This document shows positions 7,938-17,092 of a stretch of DNA of 64,000 bases, one piece after another. A program made the position numbers and the translations under genes. Origin of the DNA: an uncultured Ignavibacteria bacterium (GTDB taxonomy: Bacteria; Bacteroidota; Ignavibacteria; SZUA-365); contig CAJXVM010000021.1 in assembly GCA_913061095.1 (NCBI GenBank), positions 22,957 to 86,956 on the forward strand, written 5' to 3'. Position 1 is the stretch's first letter. Each line of letters begins with the position of its first letter. Below the pieces are notes generated by a model. That model was not told where the DNA came from and searched no databases. It saw only the letters and a list, made by a program, of their open reading frames with translations.

Positions 7938-8404
7938 GTATCCACACGCGTGAGCGTGTGGGAACCCGGGAATCGCGAATCATCCGCCTGCCGCTGCATG
8001 CCGACAGCGGTATCCACACGCGTGAGCGTGTGGGAACCCCGGAATCGCGAATCAACCGCATGCCGGTGCATGCCGACAACGGTATCCACACGCGTGAGCG
8101 TGTGGGAACCCCGGAATCGCAAATCAACCGCATGCCGGTGCATGCCGACAGCGGTATCCACACGCGTGAGCGTGTGGGAACCCGGGAATCGCGAATCAAC
8201 CGCCTGCCGCTGCATGCCGACAACGGTATCCACACGCGTGAGCGTGTGGGAACCCGGGAATCGCGAATCAACCGCATGCCGGTGCATGCCGACAACGGTA
8301 TCCACACGCGTGAGCGTGTGGGAACCCGGGAATCGCGAATCAACCGCCTGCCGCAGCATGCCGACAACGGTATCCACACGCGTGAGCGTGTGGGAACCCG
8401 GGAA
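7938..8404. repeat. Seven-copy hairpin array, 72-bp tandem period
   Basis: Units begin at 7938, 8010, 8082, 8154, 8226, 8298 and 8370 (last one truncated). Each opens with an invariant core of about 30 bp holding the stem CCACACGC, loop GTGA and stem GCGTGTGG, followed by a linker of about 40 bp that varies at only a few positions (for example CCTGCCGCTG versus CATGCCGGTG). If transcribed rightward, the loop would be a GNRA tetraloop (GUGA). Because 72 is a multiple of three and the sequence is GC-rich, several frames stay open on both strands, but none has a start site, signal or codon pattern suggesting a gene. It fills the 533 bp between the DUF2147 gene and dus. No cas genes are near. Confidence 0.95.
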
Positions 8405-8459
8405 AGCACCCACCCGCGCTTCCCTTGCGCGATAACCGATGGAAAGCGTAAGTTGAGGG

Positions 8460-9533
8460 ATGCGTACGACCGAGGATATCGTCAATAAAATCAAGGGGAA
8501 AGCGCTTCTGGCACCGATGCTGGCGACGACTGACATCCCCTTTCGTCGCGTGTGCCGGGAATACGGTGCGGCACTGACCTGCACGGAGATGGTCAGCGCG
8601 GCGGGCATCCTCCGATCCTCCTCTCGTTCGTTCCGCAACGCGGTGTTCGGTCCGGATGAACACCCCATTGCGATTCAGATCGTCGCGGCGGACCCTGATG
8701 ACGGCGCCGCAGCTGCCGTCGAACTGCAACGTCTGCAGCCAGACCTGTTCGACCTTAACTGCGGCTGCCCGAGCGACCGCGTCTGCGAGGCGGGCGCCGG
8801 TGCGCAGCTGCTCGACGATCTCTCCCGCTTCGGTGCCATCATCGAAGCGGTCAGCAATGCAACCACCATTCCGGTTTCCGTCAAGGTGCGGAACCGGGGA
8901 ATCAATGCGAAGCAATCCGTGCGGGACATCGTACGCACCGCGCAGGACAGCGGCGCCGCGATGATCACCATTCATGCGCGGACACGCAGCACGCCGTACG
9001 GCGTGGCGGCGGACTGGACGCATATCGCCGACGCCGTCAGCGTCGCCCGTATCCCCGTCACCGGCAACGGCGACATTTTCTCCGCAGCGGACGCCTTCCG
9101 CATGATGGACGAAACAGGCTGCCATTCGGTCATGGTGGCGCGCGGCGCTCTCGGAACACCGTGGATCTTTCGCGATATTGCGCAAGGCCGCAGCTCCAAT
9201 ATCCACGAACACGCCCCGGAACCCGCGGAACTCCACGCGCTCGTCGTACAGCACCTCGGCAGCCTCCGCGATGAGTTCGGTCCGATCCGCGCGGTGCCTC
9301 GGATGCGCAAGCACGCGCTCTGGTACGCGCGCCGCTTCCAGGAAAGCGCGGCGCTTCGGCGTGCCCTGTTCGCGGACGAGAGCGCCGATGCGGTGCTGGA
9401 CGCGACGGACCGGTATTTCGCCGCGGAACCGCGTCCGCTCGATCCCGATGGCAGTGATGGACGCAGGATTGAGGCCGCGTTCCGCGAGCGGGTGCTGTAC
9501 TGGATCGCAAGCGTCCTGCAGACGCAGGGCTGA
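8460..9533 (+). CDS. dus: tRNA-dihydrouridine synthase
   Basis: The 357-residue flavoenzyme reduces uridines in the tRNA D-loop using FMN and NADPH. It shows the TIM-barrel Dus pattern: LAPMLATTDIPFRRVCREYG near the N-terminus (17-36), NCGCP at 100-104 with catalytic Cys103 followed by the AGAGAQLL loop, KVRNRG, HARTRSTPYGVAADW, and GNGDIFSA for phosphate binding. The C-terminal helical tRNA-binding domain is present. The start at 8460 has GAGGG very close to it, so the exact initiation is uncertain. It follows the hairpin array, and the ABC exporter genes come 81 bp later. The A/B/C subfamily is not resolved. Confidence 0.92.
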   Translation: MRTTEDIVNKIKGKALLAPMLATTDIPFRRVCREYGAALTCTEMVSAAGILRSSSRSFRNAVFGPDEHPIAIQIVAADPDDGAAAAVELQRLQPDLFDLNCGCPSDRVCEAGAGAQLLDDLSRFGAIIEAVSNATTIPVSVKVRNRGINAKQSVRDIVRTAQDSGAAMITIHARTRSTPYGVAADWTHIADAVSVARIPVTGNGDIFSAADAFRMMDETGCHSVMVARGALGTPWIFRDIAQGRSSNIHEHAPEPAELHALVVQHLGSLRDEFGPIRAVPRMRKHALWYARRFQESAALRRALFADESADAVLDATDRYFAAEPRPLDPDGSDGRRIEAAFRERVLYWIASVLQTQG

Positions 9534-9551
9534 AAACGCAACCGAGCACGG

Positions 9552-9583
9552 ATGCATCCGTATACTCGCATGCATCCGTATAC
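9552..9583. repeat. 14-bp direct repeat upstream of the ABC ATPase gene
   Basis: ATGCATCCGTATAC occurs at 9552-9565 and again at 9570-9583, an 18-bp period, in the 81-bp gap after dus. It may be a small duplication; no function is evident. Confidence 0.6.
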
Positions 9584-9614
9584 ACTGAGATACGATCAAC
9601 GCACGGGGAATATC

Positions 9615-10775
9615 ATGCTTCAGGTTTCACATCTTCGCAAACAGTTTACCGGCACGCTCGCCGTCGATGACGTGTCGTTCTCTGTCGCTCACGGACAGAT
9701 ATTTGGCCTGATCGGTCCCAACGGTGCGGGGAAGTCCACCACGATTCGTATGATCATGGACATCCTCCAGCCGGACCGCGGCGAAATCACCATTGACGGA
9801 CATCCGATGGATGAAGCGGCGAAGAACGTCATCGGGTATCTTCCTGAAGAGCGCGGTCTCTACCGGAAAAACAAGCTGCTGCACGTCATTTCGTATTTCG
9901 GAGCCCTGAAGGGCATGTCACCGAAGGAGGCACGCGAGGCGGCGCGCCCCCTGCTCGAATTGTTTTCGCTCACCGAATATGAGAAGCGCAACGTAGAGGA
10001 GCTGTCAAAAGGCAACCAGCAGAAAGTGCAGTTCATCATCTCTGTGCTGCATCAGCCCCGTCTTCTCGTGCTCGATGAGCTCTTTGCCGGACTCGATCCG
10101 GTGAACCAGGTGCTCATGCGCGACGCTCTCCTGCAGCTGCGCCGTGAAAACCGTGCGATCATCTTCTCCACGCATCAGATGGAACAGGCGGAGAAGCTCT
10201 GCGATGAACTGCTCATGATCAACCACGGCCGTACCGTTCTGCACGGCACCCCGTCCGGTATAAAACAGCAGCACGGCCGTAACGCGCTGCACCTCGAGTT
10301 CACCGGCGATGCGTCCTTCCTGCCCGATCTCGAGGGTGTTGCCTCCGCCGACGTCGCGCAGAATTATGCCGAGTTGGAATTGCGTGACGGTGTCCGCACC
10401 AACGATATTGTCGCCGCCATCCTGCCCCGACTGGAACTGCAGAACATCGCCCGCATCGAGCCGTCGCTGCAGTCGATCTTCCTCGATGTCGTCCAGCGCG
10501 ACGGCGACGAGCGCATGAACGATGCCGCGCCCGATCGTCCCCCTCCTCCGCGGCTGAAGAGCAGCGATCCCCGTGTGCGAAAGGCGTTCATGAACATGCT
10601 GATCTTTTTCGTCGCCGGCGTCATCCTCAGTCTGAATCTCCGCGACGAGGTCAGCACAGTACCGCTGGTCTTTGTACTCATCGCCTTTGCGGCGGCGGGC
10701 TGGTCGTTCTACAAATTCATGAAACTGCGCGGCGAACTTCCGGAGGCGGACGACCGCGGGGAGGATGCACAATGA
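9615..10775 (+). CDS. ABC exporter ATPase (NatA-like) with C-terminal membrane pair
   Basis: This 386-residue protein energises an ABC-2 type exporter. The nucleotide-binding domain has Walker A GPNGAGKST, the signature LSKGNQQ, Walker B LLVLDELFAGLDPV (Glu kept) and the H-loop STHQM. It continues into the regulatory domain common to drug/sodium-exporter ATPases (about 220-310). Unusually, the last 75 residues hold two hydrophobic helices (NMLIFFVAGVILSL and VPLVFVLIAFAAAGWSFY), so the ATPase subunit itself should be membrane-anchored. GGGG lies 6 bases before the ATG at 9615. The permease gene overlaps the end by 4 bp. The substrate is unknown. Confidence 0.9.
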   Translation: MLQVSHLRKQFTGTLAVDDVSFSVAHGQIFGLIGPNGAGKSTTIRMIMDILQPDRGEITIDGHPMDEAAKNVIGYLPEERGLYRKNKLLHVISYFGALKGMSPKEAREAARPLLELFSLTEYEKRNVEELSKGNQQKVQFIISVLHQPRLLVLDELFAGLDPVNQVLMRDALLQLRRENRAIIFSTHQMEQAEKLCDELLMINHGRTVLHGTPSGIKQQHGRNALHLEFTGDASFLPDLEGVASADVAQNYAELELRDGVRTNDIVAAILPRLELQNIARIEPSLQSIFLDVVQRDGDERMNDAAPDRPPPPRLKSSDPRVRKAFMNMLIFFVAGVILSLNLRDEVSTVPLVFVLIAFAAAGWSFYKFMKLRGELPEADDRGEDAQ

Positions 10776-12025
10776 AACTCACGGCAAAGGCATTGCGCGT
10801 CGCGCGCTGGGAATTCATCGAGCGCGTGAAGACAAAGAGCTTTCTGATCGGACTGTTCCTCACTCCGGGCATCATGGTGCTCTTCGCCGGCGGCCCCGCA
10901 CTCCTTCAGGACACCCTCGAAACCACCGATCCCCTTTCCATCGCCGTGTACGATGAGACGGGACTCGTGTTCGACAGTCTCGCCGCATCGCTCGCGGAAT
11001 CGCCGACACTCGAGAACGGGCGTCCCAAGTACGAACCCGAGCGAATCGCATCCGCCGGACGCAGCTTCACCGAGCTGAAGGCCGATCTCGACAGCGCCCT
11101 GCTGCGCGAGCAGTACATCGCCGCCATTCTCATTCCCGCGAGCGCACCCGACTCGCACGTGGTGGAATACCGGTCGAAAAACGTATCCGACATCGGAGGG
11201 ATCTCGACGCTCGAGCGGCGCGTATCGCGCATCATCTCCGAATACAAAATCGCCCATGCCGGGCTCGACCCGGAAAAAGTGCGTGAGCTGAGCCGCTCCA
11301 CCGACATGCGCACCGTGCGCATATCCGAGAAGGGAGAGAAGGAATCGGGCTTCCTCGAATCCTTCGGCCTCGCCTACGTATTCCTGATCTTCATGCTCAT
11401 CATGATCCTTAGCTCGGGACAAATGCTTGTGCGCAGCATGGTCGAGGAAAAGAGCAACCGCATCGTGGAAGTGCTGGTATCCTCCTGCTCGCCGATGGAC
11501 CTGATGTTCGGAAAAATCGTCGGCATCAGCATGCTGGCCGTCGTACAGGTGCTTTTCTGGACACTGATCGGCGTCGCGCTGATCTACGCGGCCGAACTGC
11601 GCAACCTCCCGCTGGAAAACCTCTGGCTGATGGTGCTGTATTTCGTGCTTGGCTTCTTCCTCTACGCCGCGCTGTTCGTGGCCTTCGGCAGCCTCGCCTC
11701 CACCGAGCAGGAAGCGCAGCAGATGACCGGCTACCTGTCGATGCTGCTCATGCTGCCCATCGTCATCGCGGTCATCGCGACACAGAGTCCGAACAATCCC
11801 ATTCTGGTCGGGCTGACCATGATTCCGCTCATCACGCCGCAGATGATGTTCGTCCGTCTGCCGATCACCACGCCACCGGTATGGGAAATTGCATTGAGCC
11901 TCGCTATCCTCGTATTATCCATCATCATCGTCACCTGGATCGCGGCGAAGATCTTCCGCATCGGGATGCTGCTCACCGGCAAGCGTCCACGACTCAGCGA
12001 GATCTGGCGCTGGATCCGAACCTGA
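10772..12025 (+). CDS. ABC-2 type permease (NatB-like)
   Basis: The 417-residue inner-membrane protein is the partner of the preceding ATPase; the two overlap by ATGA, implying translational coupling. It has an N-terminal membrane helix (SFLIGLFLTPGIMVLF), a periplasmic domain of about 160 residues (roughly 45-205), and a C-terminal block of five to six helices including VEEKSNRIVEVLVSSCSPMDLMFGKI, summarised here as the conserved ABC-2 segment. This is the layout of NatB/YhaP-type exporters. Substrate unknown. The small membrane protein gene begins 9 bp after its stop codon. Confidence 0.88.
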   Translation: MKLTAKALRVARWEFIERVKTKSFLIGLFLTPGIMVLFAGGPALLQDTLETTDPLSIAVYDETGLVFDSLAASLAESPTLENGRPKYEPERIASAGRSFTELKADLDSALLREQYIAAILIPASAPDSHVVEYRSKNVSDIGGISTLERRVSRIISEYKIAHAGLDPEKVRELSRSTDMRTVRISEKGEKESGFLESFGLAYVFLIFMLIMILSSGQMLVRSMVEEKSNRIVEVLVSSCSPMDLMFGKIVGISMLAVVQVLFWTLIGVALIYAAELRNLPLENLWLMVLYFVLGFFLYAALFVAFGSLASTEQEAQQMTGYLSMLLMLPIVIAVIATQSPNNPILVGLTMIPLITPQMMFVRLPITTPPVWEIALSLAILVLSIIIVTWIAAKIFRIGMLLTGKRPRLSEIWRWIRT

Positions 12026-12034
12026 GGAGGCAGC

Positions 12035-12211
12035 ATGAAGGATCTCGTTTTCATCATCGGCCTGGTCGTTCTGATCGTCGTCGCATTGAAAATCCTGTTC
12101 TGGGCCGTATCGAAGGTGCTCGTCGTGGCCCTGTTCGCGGCGGCCGTGTATGTCGTCTTCCGCATCGTCACCGCACGGAAGCGCGGCGGCAGCCCGAAGG
12201 AGTTTTCATGA
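12035..12211 (+). CDS. 58-residue single/double-helix membrane protein
   Basis: This is a short gene with very good initiation signals: GAGGAGG lies 4 bases before the ATG at 12035, and its TGA overlaps the der ATG (ATGA, 12208-12211). The protein is almost wholly hydrophobic, with two possible helices (FIIGLVVLIVVALKILFW and KVLVVALFAAAVYVVF), and ends in a basic tail (RKRGGSPKEFS). I do not recognise a family. Its position between the ABC permease and der suggests either a small exporter subunit or a gene translated together with der. Confidence 0.75.
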   Translation: MKDLVFIIGLVVLIVVALKILFWAVSKVLVVALFAAAVYVVFRIVTARKRGGSPKEFS

Positions 12212-13527
12212 CCAAACCCATCGTGGCTATCGTCGGCCGTCCGAACGTGGGCAAATCCACACTGTTCAACCGCATCATCGGTGCGCGTCAGGCCATCGTG
12301 CACGATCAGCCCGGCGTGACGCGCGACCGGCACTATGCGGAGACGGACTGGGCGGGACGCGATTTCGTGCTGATCGATACCGGCGGCTACGTGCCGGAAT
12401 CCGATGACGTGTTCGAGCGCGCCATCCGCGAACAGGTGCGCGTTTCCATCGAGGAAGCCGCGGTGATCCTTTTTGTCGTCGACGGTCAGGAAGGGCTGTA
12501 TCCCATCGACATGGAGGTGGCGCAGATGCTGCGCAAAGCGCAGAAGAAAGTCGTGCTCGCGGTCAACAAAATCGACAGCCGGAAATATGAACTGCATCAG
12601 GCGGAATTCTACGAGCTCGGTCTCGGCGAGCCGCATCCGGTTTCGGCGATCAGCGGATTCCACTCCGGCGACCTGCTCGACGTGATCATCGACGGCTTCC
12701 CGCCCCCGTCCGAGGAAGAAGAGGTCCAGCATATGCAGCTGGCCATCATCGGACGGCCCAACGTCGGAAAGTCTTCCATCACCAATGCCATCGTGGGTGC
12801 CGAACGCTCCATCGTCACCGATGTGCCGGGCACCACGCGCGACGCCGTGGATTCCACCCTTGAATACAACGGGCGTCGTTTGACGCTTATCGACACGGCG
12901 GGACTCCGGCGCAAGAGCCGCGTGAAGGAAAACGTGGAATATTTCTCCACCCTGCGCACACTCAAGAGCATTCAGCGCTGCGATGTGGCGATGTGCCTGC
13001 TCGACGGCGCCGATGGCATGACGCATCAGGATATCGACGTACTCAACGAAGCCGTGCGCTTCAACAAGGGTGTGGTCATCGTCGTCAACAAGTGGGATCT
13101 CGTCGAGAAGGATCACAGGACGGCGGATCTCATCACAAAAGACATCCATGCCCGTGTGAAGATGTTCGATTACATCCCTGTCATCTTTGTCTCCGCGATG
13201 ACACGGCAGCGCGTACTGAAAGCACTGGATCTCTGCCTCGAGGTGCACGACGAGCGCTCGAAGCGCATCCCGACGTCCGAGCTCAACGACCGCATCCTGG
13301 AAATCCTGCGCGAGAAGCCGCCCCCCGCCACACCCACCGGCAAGCAGGTCAAGGTATTCTACGCAACGCAGGTGCGCGCGGAACCACCGGTCATCGTCAT
13401 CTTCACGAACGAGCCGAAATACATCCCGGAAAGCTACCGCCGTTTCGTCGAACGGCAGATCAGGGGCATCTGGTCGTTCAAGGGAGTCCCACTGACGGTG
13501 CAGTTCCGCAGAACAAAGCCCGAATAA
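12208..13527 (+). CDS. der: Ribosome assembly GTPase Der (EngA)
   Basis: The 439-residue protein has the diagnostic tandem GTPase domains: GRPNVGKS at residues 10-17 with DTGG and NKID, and a second GRPNVGKSS near 181-189 with DTAG and NKWD. A C-terminal KH-like domain (about 350-439) completes the family layout. Der acts in 50S subunit maturation. The start at 12208 overlaps the stop of the small membrane protein; the open frame extends further upstream without homology, so that extension is not used. ftsH follows 102 bp later. Confidence 0.96.
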   Translation: MTKPIVAIVGRPNVGKSTLFNRIIGARQAIVHDQPGVTRDRHYAETDWAGRDFVLIDTGGYVPESDDVFERAIREQVRVSIEEAAVILFVVDGQEGLYPIDMEVAQMLRKAQKKVVLAVNKIDSRKYELHQAEFYELGLGEPHPVSAISGFHSGDLLDVIIDGFPPPSEEEEVQHMQLAIIGRPNVGKSSITNAIVGAERSIVTDVPGTTRDAVDSTLEYNGRRLTLIDTAGLRRKSRVKENVEYFSTLRTLKSIQRCDVAMCLLDGADGMTHQDIDVLNEAVRFNKGVVIVVNKWDLVEKDHRTADLITKDIHARVKMFDYIPVIFVSAMTRQRVLKALDLCLEVHDERSKRIPTSELNDRILEILREKPPPATPTGKQVKVFYATQVRAEPPVIVIFTNEPKYIPESYRRFVERQIRGIWSFKGVPLTVQFRRTKPE

Positions 13528-13629
13528 CGCCCGCAAAGGAAATTTCCACATCCTTTTTGGTGTTGCATACAGTAGAGGTCTTCCCGCATCGCCGGGAGGA
13601 CAGGCACGTTACGAAGGAAAAGCATACTC

Positions 13630-15564
13630 ATGAACAACGAACAGCAACGCAAAAAACAGCAGCAGAACCAGCAGAAGCCGCAATTCCCCATGCGGGGGAT
13701 GAGCATGTATCGCTGGTTCCTGATCGCGCTGGTCATCATTTTCGCCCTGCAGTTCTTCTGGAACTGGTCGCAGCAGGGGTCTTCCGTTCCCTACAGCCGC
13801 TTCAAAGACATGGTGCGCGACGGCAAGATCACCCGCGTGGAAATCGACAAGGGCGCCCTGACCGCCTACGGCAAAAGCGGCGGTGACAAACAGGACGGAA
13901 CATCGGGCGATGTATACAACGTCGTCATCCCGACGTCGGTGCAGGATGACAACCTGATGACGCTTCTCGAGGAAAACGACGTCACCGTCGTCGCGATCAA
14001 GGACACCTCCGATCTCTGGAATACCGTCATCTGGTTCATTCTCCCCATTGTGCTCATGCTGGGATTCTTCCTCTTCATGAGCTCACGGCTGCGCGGGTCC
14101 GGTGGCGGTCCGGGCGGACTGCTTTCCATGGGAAAGATGAACGCACAGGCGTACACAAAAGAAAAAGTGAAGACGACGTTCGACGATGTCGCCGGCGCGA
14201 AGGAGCAGAAAGAGGCGCTGTATGAAATCATCCACTTCCTTCGCCGGCCGCAGGACTTTCATCGTCTCGGCGGCCGCGCCCCAAAAGGCGTGCTGCTCGT
14301 TGGTCCTCCGGGCACCGGCAAGACGCTACTGGCGCGGGCCGTTGCGGGCGAAGCCGGCGTCCCCTTCTATCACGTCTCCGGCTCCGCGTTTCTCGAGATG
14401 CTGGTCGGTGTCGGAGCGAGCCGCGTGCGCGACCTCTTCGAAACCGCCAAGAAGAACACGCCCTGCATTATTTTTGTCGACGAGATCGACTCGATCGGAC
14501 GACGCCGCGGCGGCATTCAGGGATTCTACGGCGGCGGAGCCAGCGAGATGGAGCAGACGCTCAATCAGCTGCTCTCGGAAATGGATGGATTCGAGCCCAA
14601 CGAGGACATCATCGTCATGGCAGCCACCAATCAGCCTGACGTTCTGGATCCGGCCCTTCTGCGGCCCGGTCGTTTCGACCGCCGCATCACGGTGGACCTT
14701 CCCAACCTGCAGGAACGCGAACAGATCCTCGGCGTACATACACGCAAAGTTCCGCTGGGCGACGACGTGGAACTCAAGGATATCGCGCGCAGTACTCCCG
14801 GCAACTCCGGCGCGGATCTGAAAAACCTCGTCAACGAGGCGGCCATTCTGGCATCGAAGAAGCGGAAGGACAAGGTGGAACGGGAGGATTTCATGACTGC
14901 GCTCGACACCATCGTGCTCGGTCATGTGCGCTCGAGTCTCATTCTCAGTGAGGAGGAGAAACGGCGCACGGCCTATCACGAAAGCGGGCACGCGCTCATC
15001 GCCAAGCTCATTCCAGGCTCGGATCCTGTCACCAAGGTATCTATCGTCCCCCGCGGACGCGCACTGGGCGTGACCATGCAGACACCGCTCGACGAGCGCC
15101 ACAACTACACCGAGGATTACCTTCTTTCGCGCCTTGCCGTTCTCCTCGGCGGACGCGCGGCGGAACTGCTGATATTCAACAGCATTTCCACCGGGGCGGA
15201 GAATGACCTGACACACTGCACCACACTCGCTCGCAACATGGTGGCGCGCTACGGCATGAGCGACAAGCTCGGAAACATGTCGCTCATGGATCCCGGCGGG
15301 CAGTCGTACCTGAACGACAATCCATTCTCCCAGCGTAACTTCAGTGAGGAAACACTGCAGCTCGTCGACGGCGAAACCCGACGACTGATCGACGAGGCTT
15401 ACGACCGGGCCAGGACCATGCTGCAGGAAAACCGCGAGACCCTCGATCTCATCGCCGAAATCCTGCTTCAGCATGAAGGACTCGAGGGTGACGAGCTCGA
15501 TATCATCATCAAAGAGAAGCGCATCCCCGAATCCCTGCAGGGGAACGGCTCTACCGAAGAATAA
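13630..15564 (+). CDS. ftsH: ATP-dependent zinc metalloprotease FtsH
   Basis: The 644-residue membrane-anchored AAA protease degrades misfolded membrane and short-lived cytoplasmic proteins. A glutamine-rich N-terminus precedes TM1 (about 28-45); the periplasmic domain ends at TM2 (about 131-150). Walker A is GPPGTGKT (225-232), Walker B IIFVDEID (280-287), and the second region of homology ends at RPGRFDRR. The protease zinc site is HESGH (450-454) with a later Asp ligand in GAENDL. Length is normal. GAAGGA lies about 10 bases upstream of the start. A strong terminator follows the stop codon. Confidence 0.97.
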   Translation: MNNEQQRKKQQQNQQKPQFPMRGMSMYRWFLIALVIIFALQFFWNWSQQGSSVPYSRFKDMVRDGKITRVEIDKGALTAYGKSGGDKQDGTSGDVYNVVIPTSVQDDNLMTLLEENDVTVVAIKDTSDLWNTVIWFILPIVLMLGFFLFMSSRLRGSGGGPGGLLSMGKMNAQAYTKEKVKTTFDDVAGAKEQKEALYEIIHFLRRPQDFHRLGGRAPKGVLLVGPPGTGKTLLARAVAGEAGVPFYHVSGSAFLEMLVGVGASRVRDLFETAKKNTPCIIFVDEIDSIGRRRGGIQGFYGGGASEMEQTLNQLLSEMDGFEPNEDIIVMAATNQPDVLDPALLRPGRFDRRITVDLPNLQEREQILGVHTRKVPLGDDVELKDIARSTPGNSGADLKNLVNEAAILASKKRKDKVEREDFMTALDTIVLGHVRSSLILSEEEKRRTAYHESGHALIAKLIPGSDPVTKVSIVPRGRALGVTMQTPLDERHNYTEDYLLSRLAVLLGGRAAELLIFNSISTGAENDLTHCTTLARNMVARYGMSDKLGNMSLMDPGGQSYLNDNPFSQRNFSEETLQLVDGETRRLIDEAYDRARTMLQENRETLDLIAEILLQHEGLEGDELDIIIKEKRIPESLQGNGSTEE

Positions 15565-15592
15565 TCGTTGATTTACAACGACTTACAGCCTG

Positions 15593-15640
15593 TTTTAGGC
15601 CATGTTAAAATATTTTTTAGCATGGCCTAAAATTGTTTTT
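15593..15640. terminator. Bidirectional terminator between ftsH and rsmB
   Basis: A perfect 12-bp stem (TTTTAGGCCATG at 15593-15604, CATGGCCTAAAA at 15621-15632) encloses a 16-base AT-rich loop and has a T-rich tail on the plus strand. It separates the convergent ftsH and rsmB genes. Confidence 0.8.
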
Positions 15641-15710
15641 CCGCCTGATTTTGCGAGTTTTTTGCCGGGCGGGATGAATCTCGTCCATGCGGCGTCTTCC
15701 TGCCTCCTGC

Positions 15711-17072
15711 CTACTGCTTCCTGCGAAGGCGCGCGCCGAAGGCACCGTCCATGCGATGCTTGTGCGGGAACGTTGCCAGGAATCCATCCCGGCTGACGAC
15801 GCGGTGTGGGAGGAACTCCTCGGCATGCACCAGTTCGAACTCCGGGTGCGCTTCGAGGAAGGGCCGCACAATCTCCTCATTTTCCTCGGGTTCGATGGTG
15901 CAGGTGCTGTATACCAGCACGCCGCCCGGTTTGACAAGCTTCGCCGCGTTCTCCAGAATGTCTTTCTGCATCGCAGCAAGCTTGCGGACGTCCTCGAGGT
16001 CGCGCTTCCACTTGATGTCAGGTTTCTTGCTCAGGGTGCCGAGCCCAGAGCACGGCGCGTCGACGAGCACCTTGTCGGCAGGCTCGAGTTCGATGCTCTC
16101 GGCATATCCTTCGACGGTTTCGATGATGCTGGCACCGATGCGTTCGGCCGCCTGGCGAACGAGGTTGAGCCGTACGTCGTAGCGGTCGACGGAAATGATG
16201 CGTCCCTGGTTGTTCATCTTTTCGGCGGCGTGCAGTGACTTCCCGCCCGGCGCTGCGCAGAGATCGATCAGTGTCTCCCCCGGCTTCGGGGCCAGCAGAT
16301 CGCCGACGAGTCCGGCGCTTTCATCCTGGATGGTGAACATTCCGCCCGTGAACAGCCGGCTGTGCCGGATGTTCGGCAGATTGCGCACCGTCACGTAATC
16401 CCGCATGTAAAAGCAGCGGCGATAGTCGATGCCGACCTCCACCAGTTCGTTGACGAAGTTGCGGTAATCGATTCTCAGCGGATTTGGACGCAGCGTCAGG
16501 AAGGGACGCATATTATCGGCCTTGCAGAGCGACTCGGTCTCCTCGAAGCCGTATCGTTTGTGCCAGCGCTTGACGATCCACGACGGATGCGAATGCACGA
16601 CGGAGAGATACTGGATCTCATCCTTCGTCGCCAGCGGATACCGGATGTTCTCCACGTTGCGCGCGATGTTGCGCAGCAGACCGTTCATCGTGTCGGCGAG
16701 CCGCTGTCCGCGGTATTTCTTGACGAATTCCACCGCCTCGTTCACCGCCGCATGATGCGGGATGCGTGTCAGAAAGAGGATCTGGTACAGCGCCACGCGC
16801 AGCGCATTGCGCACGTTGGGCGCCACCTTGGAGTACTGTCCGTGATAAAAGCCGGTCAGCACCCAGTCGAGCTTGGCCTGGTTGCGCAGTACTCCGTGCA
16901 CGAGTTCGTTGAGCAGGCGTTTGTCCGGGGGATTCAGATCCCCGGTTTCGAGTTCGATGTCGAGAAGCTTGTCGAGATAGGCGTCGGTGCGCTCAACACG
17001 GGTGAGGATTTTTACCGCAATGCCGCGGACCCCCGTGTACAGCGGGGGCAGAGAGTGTGCGTCGTTCGTCAT
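15711..17072 (-). CDS. rsmB: 16S rRNA (cytosine-967-C5) methyltransferase
   Basis: The 453-residue protein has an N-terminal NusB-like RNA-binding domain (about 10-140, including LLNELVHGVLRN) and a C-terminal SAM-dependent methyltransferase of the RsmB/NOP2 family. The SAM-binding loop reads DLCAAPGGKSLHAAE, and the two catalytic cysteines lie in DAPCSGLGTL and STCTIEPEENE. It methylates C967 of 16S rRNA. The GlmU-like gene ends 20 bp upstream on the same strand, so the two may be cotranscribed. The combination of a NusB domain with both cysteines makes RsmB much more likely than RsmF. Confidence 0.93.
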   Translation of the reverse strand: MTNDAHSLPPLYTGVRGIAVKILTRVERTDAYLDKLLDIELETGDLNPPDKRLLNELVHGVLRNQAKLDWVLTGFYHGQYSKVAPNVRNALRVALYQILFLTRIPHHAAVNEAVEFVKKYRGQRLADTMNGLLRNIARNVENIRYPLATKDEIQYLSVVHSHPSWIVKRWHKRYGFEETESLCKADNMRPFLTLRPNPLRIDYRNFVNELVEVGIDYRRCFYMRDYVTVRNLPNIRHSRLFTGGMFTIQDESAGLVGDLLAPKPGETLIDLCAAPGGKSLHAAEKMNNQGRIISVDRYDVRLNLVRQAAERIGASIIETVEGYAESIELEPADKVLVDAPCSGLGTLSKKPDIKWKRDLEDVRKLAAMQKDILENAAKLVKPGGVLVYSTCTIEPEENEEIVRPFLEAHPEFELVHAEEFLPHRVVSRDGFLATFPHKHRMDGAFGARLRRKQ

Positions 17073-17092
17073 AGGTACTGTATCGCTCAGGG

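Noticed and set aside
7938..8404. CRISPR array
   Set aside because: The repeat core with dyad symmetry resembles some CRISPR repeats, but the 'spacers' are nearly identical to each other, the period is an exact 72 bp, and there are no cas genes or leader nearby.
7453..8668. Long open frames across the hairpin array on both strands
   Set aside because: They arise because the 72-bp unit is a multiple of three and stop-free in several frames. They overlap the DUF2147 and dus genes, lack initiation signals, and encode only the repeated unit.
8370..9600. Mobile element boundaries around the array and dus
   Set aside because: No transposase, integrase, target-site duplication or tRNA attachment site is visible, and flanking genes are ordinary and intact.
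11881..12207. N-terminal extension of der upstream of 12208
   Set aside because: The extra residues have no GTPase homology and lie over the ABC permease and the small membrane protein; the ATG at 12208 gives the exact Der N-terminus.
11731..13551. 606-codon open frame antisense to der
   Set aside because: Antisense to the well-supported der gene and the end of the permease gene; composition is that of a GC-rich shadow frame, with no recognisable domain.
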